From Alphaproteobacteria bacterium (lineage in GTDB: Bacteria; Pseudomonadota; Alphaproteobacteria; ATCC43930; CGMCC-115725), in the NCBI GenBank assembly GCA_028871055.1, contig JAGWON010000011.1, positions 1 through 64,000 on the forward strand: a stretch of 64,000 bases of DNA. Reading direction: 5' to 3'. Under the pieces are notes generated by a model, which was given only the letters and a program-made list of their open reading frames with translations, had not been told where the DNA came from and did no database searches. This document shows, piece after piece, positions 18,464-26,522 of the stretch. Every line of letters starts with the position of its first letter. Position 1 is the first letter of the stretch. The position numbers and the translations under genes are program-made.

Positions 18464-18850
18464 ATGATTCCGAGATATTCCGATCACGCCGCCAACGAGC
18501 GAACGTTTCTGGCCTGGATTCGGACCGGAATCGCGGTGATTGCCTTCGGCTTCGTGGTCGAAAAATTCAATTTGTTCTTGGTCGTCCTTGCCGGTACCGC
18601 ATCCGCCGACGCGGCGAAGCGCCTGTACGTCGACCGGCTGGCGGGGCCGCTCGGACGCTATGACGGCATCGCCCTTATCATCGTCGGCGTGAGCCTCATC
18701 TTGTTCGCGGCCGCGCGCTTCTTCCGCACCGCACGGCGCATTGACGATCCCGAGCCTCGCCCGGCGTTCGACACGCGCGTGGAGGTGATGTTCTCCGCGA
18801 GCTTGGCGCTGGCGGCGGCGGCGGTGGCGGTTTATCTCGTTCTCGGCTGA
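18464..18850 (+). CDS. DUF202 (YidH-type) membrane protein
   Basis: This 128-residue protein has three hydrophobic segments and the DUF202 hallmark NERTFLAWIRTGIAVIAFGF at about residues 9-28. Proteins of this family are small inner-membrane proteins of unknown function. ATG 18464 was chosen because it puts the hallmark in its usual place near the N-terminus; the longer frame runs back into the palindromic repeat. It stands alone, with about 300 bases of mostly non-coding DNA downstream. Confidence 0.8.
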   Translation: MIPRYSDHAANERTFLAWIRTGIAVIAFGFVVEKFNLFLVVLAGTASADAAKRLYVDRLAGPLGRYDGIALIIVGVSLILFAAARFFRTARRIDDPEPRPAFDTRVEVMFSASLALAAAAVAVYLVLG

Positions 18851-18914
18851 CCGGGCGGCGAATGCGGCGGATCTGCGGCGCCGCGGCGCGCCTAGCCCGC
18901 GAGGTCCGGTTCCT

Positions 18915-18989
18915 CGATGGCTTCGCGCGCGGCGGATGGACCGCATCGTCGCGCTCGAGGACGGCAAGGCCCAAGCATTCGAGAAGTAA
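18915..18989 (+). pseudogene. Remnant of an ABC-ATPase (LolD-like) C-terminus
   Basis: The frame ending at TAA 18987-18989 reads RWLRARRMDRIVALEDGKAQ and a few more residues. lolD, 0.7 kb upstream, ends [19 protein letters not shown]. Nucleotide identity is strong over about 40 bases (atggaccgcatcgtcgcgct against atggatcgcatcctcgcgct, then cgaggacggcaa in both). No Walker motifs or start lie upstream, so this is a broken duplicate tail. The rest of the 18851-19154 gap holds no gene that I can support. Confidence 0.6.
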
Positions 18990-19154
18990 AACAGCCGGTT
19001 ATCGCTGCCGCGTCGGTGCGACGGGCGATAAATATTTTCCCGAATCCATTGTAATGCGGGCGTCGGCGCCCGATTTGTTCTATTATCCGGTTCTCGGGCC
19101 GCCGATCGAATCCGCACGGTGCCCGCTGCGATCCGACATCGCCAGGAGTCTCCG

Positions 19155-19604
19155 ATGAAGCGTCTGCTCGCGGCCGCCGCCAAGGGCGATCCCGACGCCG
19201 AATACAATCTCGGCGTCATGTACGACAACCGGATCGACGATCACGGCAATGCGGTCGATCCGACGGACGACAACGGCAACGCCATCGCCAGCAATCGCAG
19301 CGAAGCCATGAAATGGCTGCTGCGCGCGGCCGAGCACGGCCAGCCGCGGGCGCAAACGCGGCTCGCCGAGCTCTATGCCGCCGGGCCCGACACCGCCAGG
19401 AATTACGGCCGCGCCTGCCAGTGGTTCGTCGTGGCGATGACCGGCCTCAACGGCGTCCACCGCCAGCGCGCACAGGATGGCTACGCGAGCGTCTGCTCGC
19501 AATTGACGACGACGGAAATCCAGGCGGCACAGCGCCGGGCGCGCGACTGGGACCGCCGCCGTCGCCGCGCAATGCTGGCGGCGCCGATCCGGGCGGCGCG
19601 ATGA
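19155..19604 (+). CDS. Sel1-like repeat protein
   Basis: This 149-residue alpha-helical protein has two Sel1-like repeats, near residues 5-25 (AAAKGDPDAEYNLGVMYDN) and 50-75 (EAMKWLLRAAEHGQPRAQTRLAELYA). An insert between them is rich in Asp and Asn (DDHGNAVDPTDDNGNA). No signal peptide is seen, so it is probably a cytoplasmic scaffold; partners are unknown. The C-terminus is very basic (RRARDWDRRRRR). The stop overlaps the start of a tiny membrane-type frame at 19601. Confidence 0.75.
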   Translation: MKRLLAAAAKGDPDAEYNLGVMYDNRIDDHGNAVDPTDDNGNAIASNRSEAMKWLLRAAEHGQPRAQTRLAELYAAGPDTARNYGRACQWFVVAMTGLNGVHRQRAQDGYASVCSQLTTTEIQAAQRRARDWDRRRRRAMLAAPIRAAR

Positions 19605-19690
19605 TGCCGGAGCGGTTCCAAGGCGGGGCGCGCGGCGTCATGGTGGCGACGCTGGTGGTTATGCTCGTCGCCGTCGGTATTTTCCGTTGA
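19601..19690 (+). CDS. Tiny predicted single-pass membrane protein (29 aa)
   Basis: An ATGA overlap with the Sel1 gene stop leads into MMPERFQGGARG followed by the hydrophobic stretch VMVATLVVMLVAVGIF and a final Arg. One transmembrane helix is predicted. Coupling to the gene before it and the 8-base gap to the cold-shock gene after it suggest that it is real, but the length gives little statistical support. Confidence 0.35.
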   Translation: MMPERFQGGARGVMVATLVVMLVAVGIFR

Positions 19691-19698
19691 GGGGGCCC

Positions 19699-19902
19699 AT
19701 GATCGGCACCGTGACATCGTTCAGTACCAAGAAGCGGTACGGCTTCATCAAGCCTGAAGACGGCGGCACGGCGATCTTCGTCCATATCTCGACGGTCGAG
19801 CGCGCCGGCATGAAGACGCTCACGGTGGGGCAACGCCTGGTCTACGAGGTCTCGTTCGACGAGGGCGAGCGGTCGATGGTCATCATTGGTCCGGCGCCCT
19901 GA
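19699..19902 (+). CDS. Cold-shock domain (CspA-family) protein
   Basis: This 67-residue OB-fold nucleic-acid-binding protein has RNP1-like KRYGFIKPE and RNP2-like IFVHIS motifs. The first strand is MIGTVTSFSTKKRYGFI; the usual aromatic W/F pair (KWFN) is replaced by TSFST, so RNA binding may be weaker than in standard CspA. It likely acts as an RNA chaperone. It follows the tiny membrane frame by 8 bases and is followed by another small gene. Confidence 0.85.
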   Translation: MIGTVTSFSTKKRYGFIKPEDGGTAIFVHISTVERAGMKTLTVGQRLVYEVSFDEGERSMVIIGPAP

Positions 19903-19928
19903 CGGCTGCTTGGGGGCAGGAGGCGGGC

Positions 19929-20108
19929 ATGGAGCGTGAAACCGAGATCGACCGCTTGGCGCGCGAGACGATCGAGGTATACGGGCGCAGCGCCGGCATC
20001 ATCGCCGACCAGCGCGCGGCGAGCTACATCGCGACCGGCGATCTCGGCCAATCGCGCGCCTGGCTCGAGACCGCCGCGGCAATCCGCAGGCTCGGCACGC
20101 GCGTCTGA
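19929..20108 (+). CDS. Small hypothetical protein (59 aa)
   Basis: A strong AGGAGG lies five bases before ATG 19929. The product MERETEIDRLARETIEVYGR... is helical, charged and soluble and ends RRLGTRV. Part of it (ARETIEVYGRSAGIIADQRA) suggests a small alpha-hairpin. I do not recognise a named family. The ribosome site, codon use and close position after the cold-shock gene (26 bases) support a real gene. Confidence 0.55.
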   Translation: MERETEIDRLARETIEVYGRSAGIIADQRAASYIATGDLGQSRAWLETAAAIRRLGTRV

Positions 20109-20157
20109 CGCGCCCAAGCCGCTAGAGCATGATGCAATCAAGACGAACCACCCCAGT

Positions 20158-20256
20158 CGTCGCACCCGCGAAAGCGGGTGCCCAGGGCAACGGCCGAAGC
20201 CTGTCCCGCAGAAGCGGGGTCACTTGCCCTGGATTGCCGCTTTCGCGGCAATGACG
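20158..20256. repeat. Family A intergenic palindromic repeat, copy 3
   Basis: It starts cgtcgcacccgcgaaagcgg and ends ttgccgctttcgcggcaatgacg, with CCAGGGCAA/TTGCCCTGG inner arms. A 20-base extra segment (cgaagcctgtcccgcagaag) enlarges the centre compared with copy 1. It lies between the 59-residue gene and the yciI-like gene. Confidence 0.8.
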
Positions 20257-20289
20257 GTAGGCAGCGATTCGGCCTAACCGTATCACGCT

Positions 20290-20607
20290 TTAATCCCCCT
20301 CCGGCGTCTTGGGCGCGACGGCTGGGTTCCACTGCCCCTTGCGCATGCGCGAAATCAGGATGCTTTGGTAGAGCCCGGCCTGCCGGAACGGCTCGTTGGC
20401 GACGAAGGCGTCGGCGGCGGCACGGTTCGGCACGTTGATGAGCGCGACGCTGCCGACCCGCTTGCCGGAATCGTCGGTGAGCAGCGCGCCGCCCAGGACG
20501 AGAATGTCTTCGTGCTGGTCGAGATAGGTCAAATGCGCGTCGGTCTTGGCCTGGCGGATTTCGGCCGCGGCGTCCGGCCGGTCGCCCTGGACGATGAGGT
20601 AGAGCAT
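20290..20607 (-). CDS. YciI family protein
   Basis: This 105-residue alpha+beta ferredoxin-like protein starts MLYLIVQGDRPDA and contains HLTYLDQHEDILVLGGALL and FVANEPFRQAGLYQSILI, all typical of YciI/DGPF-domain proteins, whose role is usually unknown. The His-Asp pair (HLTYLDQH) matches the proposed active-site area of the family. The frame is open further upstream, but 20607 gives the family N-terminus. The 170-base gap to the divergent gene at 20780 presumably holds both promoters. Confidence 0.82.
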   Translation of the reverse strand: MLYLIVQGDRPDAAAEIRQAKTDAHLTYLDQHEDILVLGGALLTDDSGKRVGSVALINVPNRAAADAFVANEPFRQAGLYQSILISRMRKGQWNPAVAPKTPEGD

Positions 20608-20779
20608 CGCGGTTCCATCCCCTGTGAGCTTCCGCCGAGGGTCGTATGCCGCGCATGGTTTCGTCCAGTCGCTCGGTGCGTCTGTCCCGCGGTAGAATGG
20701 CGTCCACGGATGAGCTTCCGGTCGAGTGCGGCCCAGCGGACATGGTGGTCTCGGCTGTTGGCGAGGGAGAGAGACGGGG

Positions 20780-21124
20780 ATGAGCGTGCACGCCGGCATT
20801 CTTCTCGGCATTGCGATTACGGTGGCCGCGGTGTTCGGCGCTTCGCTGTTACGGTTCACGCGTCGCCGGAGCGCGAGTGCGTTGGTGCAACTCCTCGGTG
20901 CGGCCGGCTTGGTCATGGTCGTGCTGACCCATGGCGCCGAAGCGCTGCACTGGCTGCCGGGAATGGGTTGGGGCCGGCCGAACAGCGCCGGCCATTACCT
21001 CGATCTCGCCAGCGCCATCGTCGGCGTCACGCTGCTGCCGATCGGCTATTTGGTGGGCGTGTCGAAGAAGCGGTCGGCGCCGGCGTCGCGCGAGGGCGTA
21101 GAGCTCAAAACGTCGCGCCGCTGA
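20780..21124 (+). CDS. Hypothetical three-helix membrane protein
   Basis: This 114-residue protein has hydrophobic segments at about 5-22, 35-52 and 75-95, a short loop HWLPGMGWGRPNSAGHYL between helices two and three, and a basic cytoplasmic tail. A gagagacgggg stretch precedes ATG 20780. I do not recognise a family. Its last 20 bases overlap the 3' end of the toxin gene on the opposite strand. Confidence 0.6.
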   Translation: MSVHAGILLGIAITVAAVFGASLLRFTRRRSASALVQLLGAAGLVMVVLTHGAEALHWLPGMGWGRPNSAGHYLDLASAIVGVTLLPIGYLVGVSKKRSAPASREGVELKTSRR

Positions 21125-21443
21125 CATCGAGAAAGCGAACAATCGCCCGGTTCAACCGAACCATGTCTTCGGCTGCCAGGATACCGATCCGCACGCCGAC
21201 TTTCGTTTTTGGAACGGTGGCGATCTTGTCCACCATCAGTCGCGCAACGGTCCGTAGCCCGTTTTCGCCGCTCGGCTCGACCAGGATGCGGAAAAGGGGA
21301 GCGTCCGTCGGGTCGGTCGTGAATCCGCAAATCGTGATCGACTCCAGCGAATCAAAACGGTCGTTTTGAATGATCACCGACGGTCGCGGCTTGCCAGCGT
21401 AGTTCGGGCCGCTCGCGATCGTCCAGATTTCGCCCCGCTTCAA
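21105..21443 (-). CDS. PemK/MazF-family toxin (mRNA interferase)
   Basis: This 112-residue SH3-like barrel protein begins MKRGEIWTIASGPNYAGKPRPSVIIQ and has the family pattern GEIW...G..KPRPVVI and later TVARLMVDKIATVPKTKVG. Such toxins cleave mRNA at short sequences and are held inactive by a cognate antitoxin. The start codon overlaps the stop of the gene at 21440 by 4 bases (ATGA), the normal antitoxin-then-toxin order. The 3' end overlaps a convergent gene by 20 bases. Confidence 0.88.
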   Translation of the reverse strand: MKRGEIWTIASGPNYAGKPRPSVIIQNDRFDSLESITICGFTTDPTDAPLFRILVEPSGENGLRTVARLMVDKIATVPKTKVGVRIGILAAEDMVRLNRAIVRFLDVSGATF

Positions 21444-21853
21444 CCACCGCTCCAGTCGGACACCGAATCGATGAATTCCTGGTCGTCCTTGGCGTGCTGG
21501 CTGCGCGCAACGGCCAGCGATTGCCGATGGGCCTCGGCGGCAAATGCGGCCGAATTCTCATAGGTGAGCCCAAGCACGTCGCATGCGAGCCGTCGCTTGT
21601 CTTCCGGCACCTCGCACAAGAGGGTTTCGTAAATGTCCTCGGGAACGATGAACCAGGTCGGCACGCCATGTGACACCGGATTACCCTTCCCGTCCGGCGT
21701 GTCCGCGCCGTTCCAGCGCATCGCCAGGCAGGGCCGGCTTTCGTCGTCGTCGCTCCAGCGCCCGAGGGCCAGGGACCATTGAGCTTCCTGGCGCAGCACG
21801 CTGACCAATGTCCAGTGCGCCCTCGGTGACACCACGGTTTTTGGATCTATCAC
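21440..21853 (-). CDS. Probable antitoxin with extra N-terminal domain
   Basis: This 137-residue protein sits in the antitoxin position. The last 35 residues (AFAAEAHRQSLAVARSQHAK, then DDQEFIDSVSDW) closely resemble the C-terminal toxin-binding tail of DUF3018/MazE-like antitoxins. The first 100 residues are not a ribbon-helix-helix or AbrB fold; they contain WSLALGRWSDDDESRPCLAMRW and GVPTWFIVPEDIYETLL, resembling uncharacterised bacterial proteins. GTG 21853 was chosen because GGAGG (21859-21863 on the plus strand) lies five bases before it; a TTG at 21889 has no such site. Confidence 0.65.
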   Translation of the reverse strand: MIDPKTVVSPRAHWTLVSVLRQEAQWSLALGRWSDDDESRPCLAMRWNGADTPDGKGNPVSHGVPTWFIVPEDIYETLLCEVPEDKRRLACDVLGLTYENSAAFAAEAHRQSLAVARSQHAKDDQEFIDSVSDWSGG

Positions 21854-21858
21854 CTGTG

Positions 21859-21885
21859 CCTCCAGCTGTACTCTTATATGTATAG
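21859..21885 (-). promoter_or_regulatory. Ribosome site and possible operator of the toxin-antitoxin pair
   Basis: On the minus strand GGAGG precedes GTG 21853 by five bases. Just upstream lies the near-palindrome CCTATACATATAAGAG (21870-21885), with TATAAG as a possible -10. Toxin-antitoxin operons are normally autoregulated through inverted repeats overlapping the promoter, so this AT-rich palindrome is the likely site. No clear -35 was seen. Confidence 0.3.
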
Positions 21886-21965
21886 GCAAATGAAAAAATC
21901 AACCGTTGCAGCCTTGCCGGCCGTACGCTATTACCGTACTATGCGCGTACACACGGGAGCGAGAT

Positions 21966-22586
21966 ATGACAACGCAAACTCAAATCGCAGCCAACCGGCG
22001 GAACGCCGGCAAAAGCACCGGTCCCAGGACGGCCGCGGGGAAGGCAGCGGTAGCGCGGAACGCGCTGCGCCACGGCCTGACGGCCGAGCACGTGGTGCTC
22101 TTCGACGAAGCGGGCGACGATTTCGCCGCCTTCCATGCCGAACTGCGCGCCACCTATCGACCCGGCGATGCCGTCGAGGAGGAGCTGGTCGAGCGCATCG
22201 TCGTATGCGCCTGGCGACTGCGGCGCGCTGCCCGCGTCGAGGCCGCGCTGTTGAAGCGGGCCACCGACGCTTGCCGCCAGGAATGGGAGCCGCGTGATCT
22301 CAGCAGGGTCTGCGCCTACGCGCTCAACGATCTGGCGGCGCTGTCGCGCCACGAATCGGGGCTCGACCGCGCGCTGCGGCGGGCCGAGATGCAACTCAAG
22401 CGCCGGCAAGCGCTACGGCGCGGCGAGGCTGTGGCACCGCCGATCGCCGTCGCGATTGCGGGCCTCGAAAGCGCGGACCATGGCGGCGAGAAAATTAAAA
22501 TCGACAAAACAAAGCCAGTTTTCGAGTCGGCGGCGGCCCCTCACCCCTTGCCGCCATGCCAAGCGTCCCCGCGGACGCTCGGCTGA
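21966..22586 (+). CDS. NRRNA/STGPRT-type protein of unknown function
   Basis: This 206-residue, highly charged and helical protein starts MTTQTQIAANRRNAGKSTGPRTAAGKAAVARNALRHGL. This basic opening (N..NA.KSTGPRT..GK....NALRHGL) marks a widespread uncharacterised family often present in several copies per genome. The middle is amphipathic helices (ERIVVCAWRLRRAARVEAALL). The last 18 or so residues (AAPHPLPPCQ...) are encoded by a family C-like repeat, so the gene probably lost its original stop. Confidence 0.7.
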   Translation: MTTQTQIAANRRNAGKSTGPRTAAGKAAVARNALRHGLTAEHVVLFDEAGDDFAAFHAELRATYRPGDAVEEELVERIVVCAWRLRRAARVEAALLKRATDACRQEWEPRDLSRVCAYALNDLAALSRHESGLDRALRRAEMQLKRRQALRRGEAVAPPIAVAIAGLESADHGGEKIKIDKTKPVFESAAAPHPLPPCQASPRTLG

Positions 22587-22671
22587 ACATGCCAGGTGGC
22601 ACGTTCACCGGCGGCAAGCTCCCCGCAAGCGGGGAGAGGGAGGCGCCGCGTCGGCGGGAGGGTGAGGGGCC
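22536..22671. repeat. Family C-like intergenic repeat, copy 4
   Basis: The ends cccctcacccc and gggtgagggg are complementary, and a gcaagctccccgcaagcggggag hairpin lies inside. The first 50 bases are read as the C-terminus of the gene at 21966. The remainder of the gap to dnaE (22672-22880) has no supportable gene; it contains a short purine-rich tract (gggaggcgggaggtgacgtc) and the dnaE leader. Confidence 0.65.
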
Positions 22672-22880
22672 GGCATGACAACAACACGAGTCGAGGAACC
22701 CGGAGATTGAGGGAGGCGGGAGGTGACGTCACGTCGTCGCCGCGCTTGGCGCGGCCATCCACGCGTTCAGGCCGAGGCAGGCGTGAATCATGAATGAATA
22801 TGTATGTCGTCGCCGCGAATCATCGGGACAAATGCGCGGCGCTGCTTTGACCGGCGCGACGGTTATGCGAAGCTGACGCC

Positions 22881-25800
22881 ATGGCGCATGCCGATTTCGT
22901 CCACCTGCGAGTCCATTCGGCCTATTCGCTGTCGTCGGGCGCCATCAAGATCAAGGATCTGATCGCGCTGTGTCGCCGCCATGCCATGCCGGCGGTGGCG
23001 ATCGCCGATTCCGGCAATCTGTTTGGCGCGCTCGAATTCGCCATGGCGGCGAGCGAGGCCGGCGTGCAGCCGATCGTCGGCTGCGAGTTCGGCATTCGCC
23101 GCGTCGAGGGTGAGGCCAACGGTCGCGCCGGCGCCCGCGTCGGCCCGGCGCTGTCGCCCGATTCGGTGGTGCTGCTGGTGCAGAGCGCGGCCGGCTATCG
23201 CAACCTCTTGAAATTGGTCAGCAAATCGCATCTCGAGAGCCCGCCGGGCGAGGCGCCGCAGCTCGATGTCGGCGCGTTCGACGGCCATACCGAGGGCCTG
23301 ATCTGCCTCGCCGGCGGGCCCAAGGGTCCGGTCGGGCGCTTGCTCGGCGAGGGCCAGGCGCCGGCCGCCGCGGCGATGCTGGCGCGGCTCGCGGGCCTGT
23401 TTCCCGGCCGGCTCTATGTCGAGTTGCAGCGTCACAATACCGCCGCCGAGGAGCGTATCGACGCCGCGCTGATCGAGCTGGCGCTGGCGCACGAGCTGCC
23501 CCTCGTTGCCACCAACGATGTTCATTTCGCCGAGCGCGACGACTACGAGGCGCATGACGTGCTGCTGTGCATCGCTCAGGGCACGACGCTCGCCGACGGC
23601 AGCCGCCGGCGCCTGACGCCCGAGCACTATTTCAAATCGGCGAACGAGATGCGCATCGCCTTCGCCGACGTGCCCGAGGCCTGCGACAACACGCTGGCGA
23701 TCGCGCGGCGCTGCGCCTTCATGCCCGAGCCGCGCCAGCCTATCCTGCCGCCGTTCAAGAGCGCGTCGGGCCGCGATGAGGCGGCGGAGTTGCGCGAAGC
23801 CGCCGCCGCCGGGCTCGAGCGGCGCTTGGCCGCGCAGGTCTTCCGGGACGAGATGAGTCCGGCCGAACGCGCCGCCGCCGCCGCGCCCTATCGCGAACGG
23901 CTCGAATACGAGATCGACGTCATCGTCACGATGGGCTTCGCCGGCTATTTCCTGATCGTCGCCGAGTTCATCCAGTGGGCCAAGGCGCAGGGCATTCCGG
24001 TCGGCCCCGGCCGCGGTTCGGGCGCCGGCTCGCTGGTCGCCTGGTCGCTCACCATCACCGATCTCGATCCGCTGCGCCTCGGTCTCTTGTTCGAGCGCTT
24101 CCTCAATCCCGAGCGCGTGTCGATGCCCGATTTCGACATCGATTTCTGCCAGGACCGCCGCGACGAGGTCATCCGCCACGTGCAGGAGCGCTATGGCGCC
24201 GACCGGGTGGCGCAGATCATCACCTTCGGCAAGCTGCAGGCGCGCGCGGTGCTGCGCGACGTCGGCCGCGTGCTCGGCATGCCCTATGGCCAGGTCGACC
24301 GCATCTGCAAGATGGTGCCGAACAATCCGGCGGCGCCGGTGACCTTGCAGCAGGCGATCGACGGCGAGCCGATGCTGCAGCAGATGCGCGACGAGGATCC
24401 GCAGGTGGCGCGCCTCATCGAGATCGCGCTCCAGCTCGAAGGCCTCTATCGCCACGCCTCGACCCACGCTGCGGGCGTCGTCATTGGAGACCGGGCGCTG
24501 GACGAACTGGTTCCGCTCTACCGCGATCCGCGCTCGGCCATGCATGTCACGCAGTTCAGCATGAAATACGTCGAGGCGGCCGGGCTGGTGAAGTTCGATT
24601 TCCTCGGCCTCAAGACGCTGACAGTGCTGGCCAAGGCGCGCGACCTCCTGGCGGCGCGCGGCGTCGTGTTGGATTTGAGCAACCTGCCGCTCGACGACAG
24701 CAAGACTTACCGGCTGTTGGCGCACGGCAAGACCGTCGGCGTGTTCCAACTCGAAGGCGCCGGCATGCGCGACATGCTGAAGAAGCTCGATCCCGACCGC
24801 TTCGAGGACATCGTTGCCGTGGTCGCCCTCTACCGCCCTGGTCCGATGGAGAACATTCCACGCTACATCGCGGTGAAGCACGGCGACGAGCGGCCGGAAT
24901 ACCTGCATCCTGATCTCGAGCCGATCCTCGAGGAAACCCAAGGCATCATCATCTACCAGGAACAGGTGATGGAGATCGCCAAGGTGCTGTCGGGCTATTC
25001 CCTGGGGCGTGCGGATCTCCTGCGCCGCGCCATGGGCAAGAAGATCAAGTCCGAGATGGAGGCGCAGCGCAAGCAGTTCATCGATGGCGCCAAGGTGCAC
25101 GGCGTTGACGACGGCCTCGCCGAATACATCTTCGAACAGGTGGCGAAGTTCGCAGGCTACGGCTTCAACAAGTCGCACGCCGCCGCCTATGCGCTGGTCG
25201 CCTACCAGACCGCCTATCTCAAGGCCAATTATCCGGTCGAATTCATGGCCGCGTCGATGACGCTCGATCTCGGCAACACCGACAAGCTCAACGTCTTCCG
25301 TCAGGAATGTGACCGGCTCGGTATCAAGCTGCTGCCGCCCGACATCAACCGCTCCGACGTCGGCTTCGCGGTCGAGAGTGCGGGCGAGGGCGGCGCGATC
25401 CGCTACGCGCTCGCCGCGGTCAAGGGTGTGGGATCGCTGGCGATGAAGCAGCTCGTCGCCGAGCGGGCGGCGCGCGGGCCGTTCAAGGATCTGTTCGATT
25501 TCGCCGCCCGCATCGAGCCCAAGAGCTTCAACAAGCGCCAGTTCGAGAGCCTGGTGAAGGCCGGCGCCTTTGACACTATCGCGCCCAACCGGGCGCAGGC
25601 CTTCGCCGCGATCGAGTTGCTGCTGCGCCATGCCAATGCGGCGGCGAACGAGCGCGTCAGCCAGCAGGTGAATCTCTTCGGTGGCGACGCCGGGCCGACG
25701 GCGATGCCGCCGCTGCCGGCGGTCACCGATTGGCCGCCGGCCGAGCGGCTGCAGAAGGAGTTCGAGGCGATCGGCTTCTATCTCTCGAGTCATCCGCTCA

Positions 25801-26360
25801 ATCCCTATGGCAAGAGCCTGGCGCGCCTCGGCGTGTTGCGCTTCGCCGACCTGGCACGGCGGCCCGCCGGCGCCGAGACCCGTGTCCGGCTCGCCGGCGT
25901 CGTCATCGGCAGCAAGGAGCGCACCTCGGCGCGCGGCAATCGCTTCGCCTTCCTCCAGGTCTCGGACATGAGCGGCGCGTTCGAGGTCATGGCGTTTTCC
26001 GAGGTGCTGCGTGACAGCCGGCCACTGCTCGATTCTGGCCCGCCGCTGCTGATCACCGTCGACCTCCGCGTCGACGGCGACGGCTTCCGCCTGACGGCGC
26101 AGCGCATCGAGGCGCTCGACAAGGTCGCCGCCGGCGCCGCGGCCGGATTGCGTCTGGTGGTCGAGCGGGAAGAGGCGCTTGCCGGCGTCCGGCGCGCGGT
26201 CGCCGCCGAGAGCGGCGGACGCGGGCGGGTGAGCGTGGTGGTGCCCTTGGACGAGAGCCGCGAAGTCGAGATCGCGCTGCCCGGCGGCTTTAAGGTGACG
26301 CCACGGCTCGCTGCCGCGCTCCAGACCGTGCCCGGCATCCGCGACGTGGCGGAAATTTGA
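22881..26360 (+). CDS. dnaE: DNA polymerase III alpha subunit
   Basis: This 1159-residue replicative polymerase has, in order, an N-terminal PHP domain (FVHLRVHSAYSLSSG), the polymerase palm with GPGRGSGAGSL near residue 376 and the catalytic MPDFDIDFCQDRRDE at about 415-429, a fingers segment with YRPGPMENIPRYI, helix-hairpin-helix elements, and an OB fold near residue 990 (VRLAGVVIGSK). The length matches DnaE1 of gram-negative bacteria. The ATG lies in an isolated transcription unit and gives the normal start MAHADFVHLRVH. No sign of damage is seen. Confidence 0.97.
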   Translation: MAHADFVHLRVHSAYSLSSGAIKIKDLIALCRRHAMPAVAIADSGNLFGALEFAMAASEAGVQPIVGCEFGIRRVEGEANGRAGARVGPALSPDSVVLLVQSAAGYRNLLKLVSKSHLESPPGEAPQLDVGAFDGHTEGLICLAGGPKGPVGRLLGEGQAPAAAAMLARLAGLFPGRLYVELQRHNTAAEERIDAALIELALAHELPLVATNDVHFAERDDYEAHDVLLCIAQGTTLADGSRRRLTPEHYFKSANEMRIAFADVPEACDNTLAIARRCAFMPEPRQPILPPFKSASGRDEAAELREAAAAGLERRLAAQVFRDEMSPAERAAAAAPYRERLEYEIDVIVTMGFAGYFLIVAEFIQWAKAQGIPVGPGRGSGAGSLVAWSLTITDLDPLRLGLLFERFLNPERVSMPDFDIDFCQDRRDEVIRHVQERYGADRVAQIITFGKLQARAVLRDVGRVLGMPYGQVDRICKMVPNNPAAPVTLQQAIDGEPMLQQMRDEDPQVARLIEIALQLEGLYRHASTHAAGVVIGDRALDELVPLYRDPRSAMHVTQFSMKYVEAAGLVKFDFLGLKTLTVLAKARDLLAARGVVLDLSNLPLDDSKTYRLLAHGKTVGVFQLEGAGMRDMLKKLDPDRFEDIVAVVALYRPGPMENIPRYIAVKHGDERPEYLHPDLEPILEETQGIIIYQEQVMEIAKVLSGYSLGRADLLRRAMGKKIKSEMEAQRKQFIDGAKVHGVDDGLAEYIFEQVAKFAGYGFNKSHAAAYALVAYQTAYLKANYPVEFMAASMTLDLGNTDKLNVFRQECDRLGIKLLPPDINRSDVGFAVESAGEGGAIRYALAAVKGVGSLAMKQLVAERAARGPFKDLFDFAARIEPKSFNKRQFESLVKAGAFDTIAPNRAQAFAAIELLLRHANAAANERVSQQVNLFGGDAGPTAMPPLPAVTDWPPAERLQKEFEAIGFYLSSHPLNPYGKSLARLGVLRFADLARRPAGAETRVRLAGVVIGSKERTSARGNRFAFLQVSDMSGAFEVMAFSEVLRDSRPLLDSGPPLLITVDLRVDGDGFRLTAQRIEALDKVAAGAAAGLRLVVEREEALAGVRRAVAAESGGRGRVSVVVPLDESREVEIALPGGFKVTPRLAAALQTVPGIRDVAEI

Positions 26361-26522
26361 GACAGCGGCCGGCCCCCGACGTCGGCGCCGTTGACGCGGC
26401 GTGCGGCCGAACGGCAACCCGGCCGACGAAAAGTTAACGATCCGCGCTCGACTTGACATCTCGGCGTTAACTATTTGGGTGTAACAGTCCAATAGTTTGT
26501 CTCGACTGGTCAGACTTTGCGC

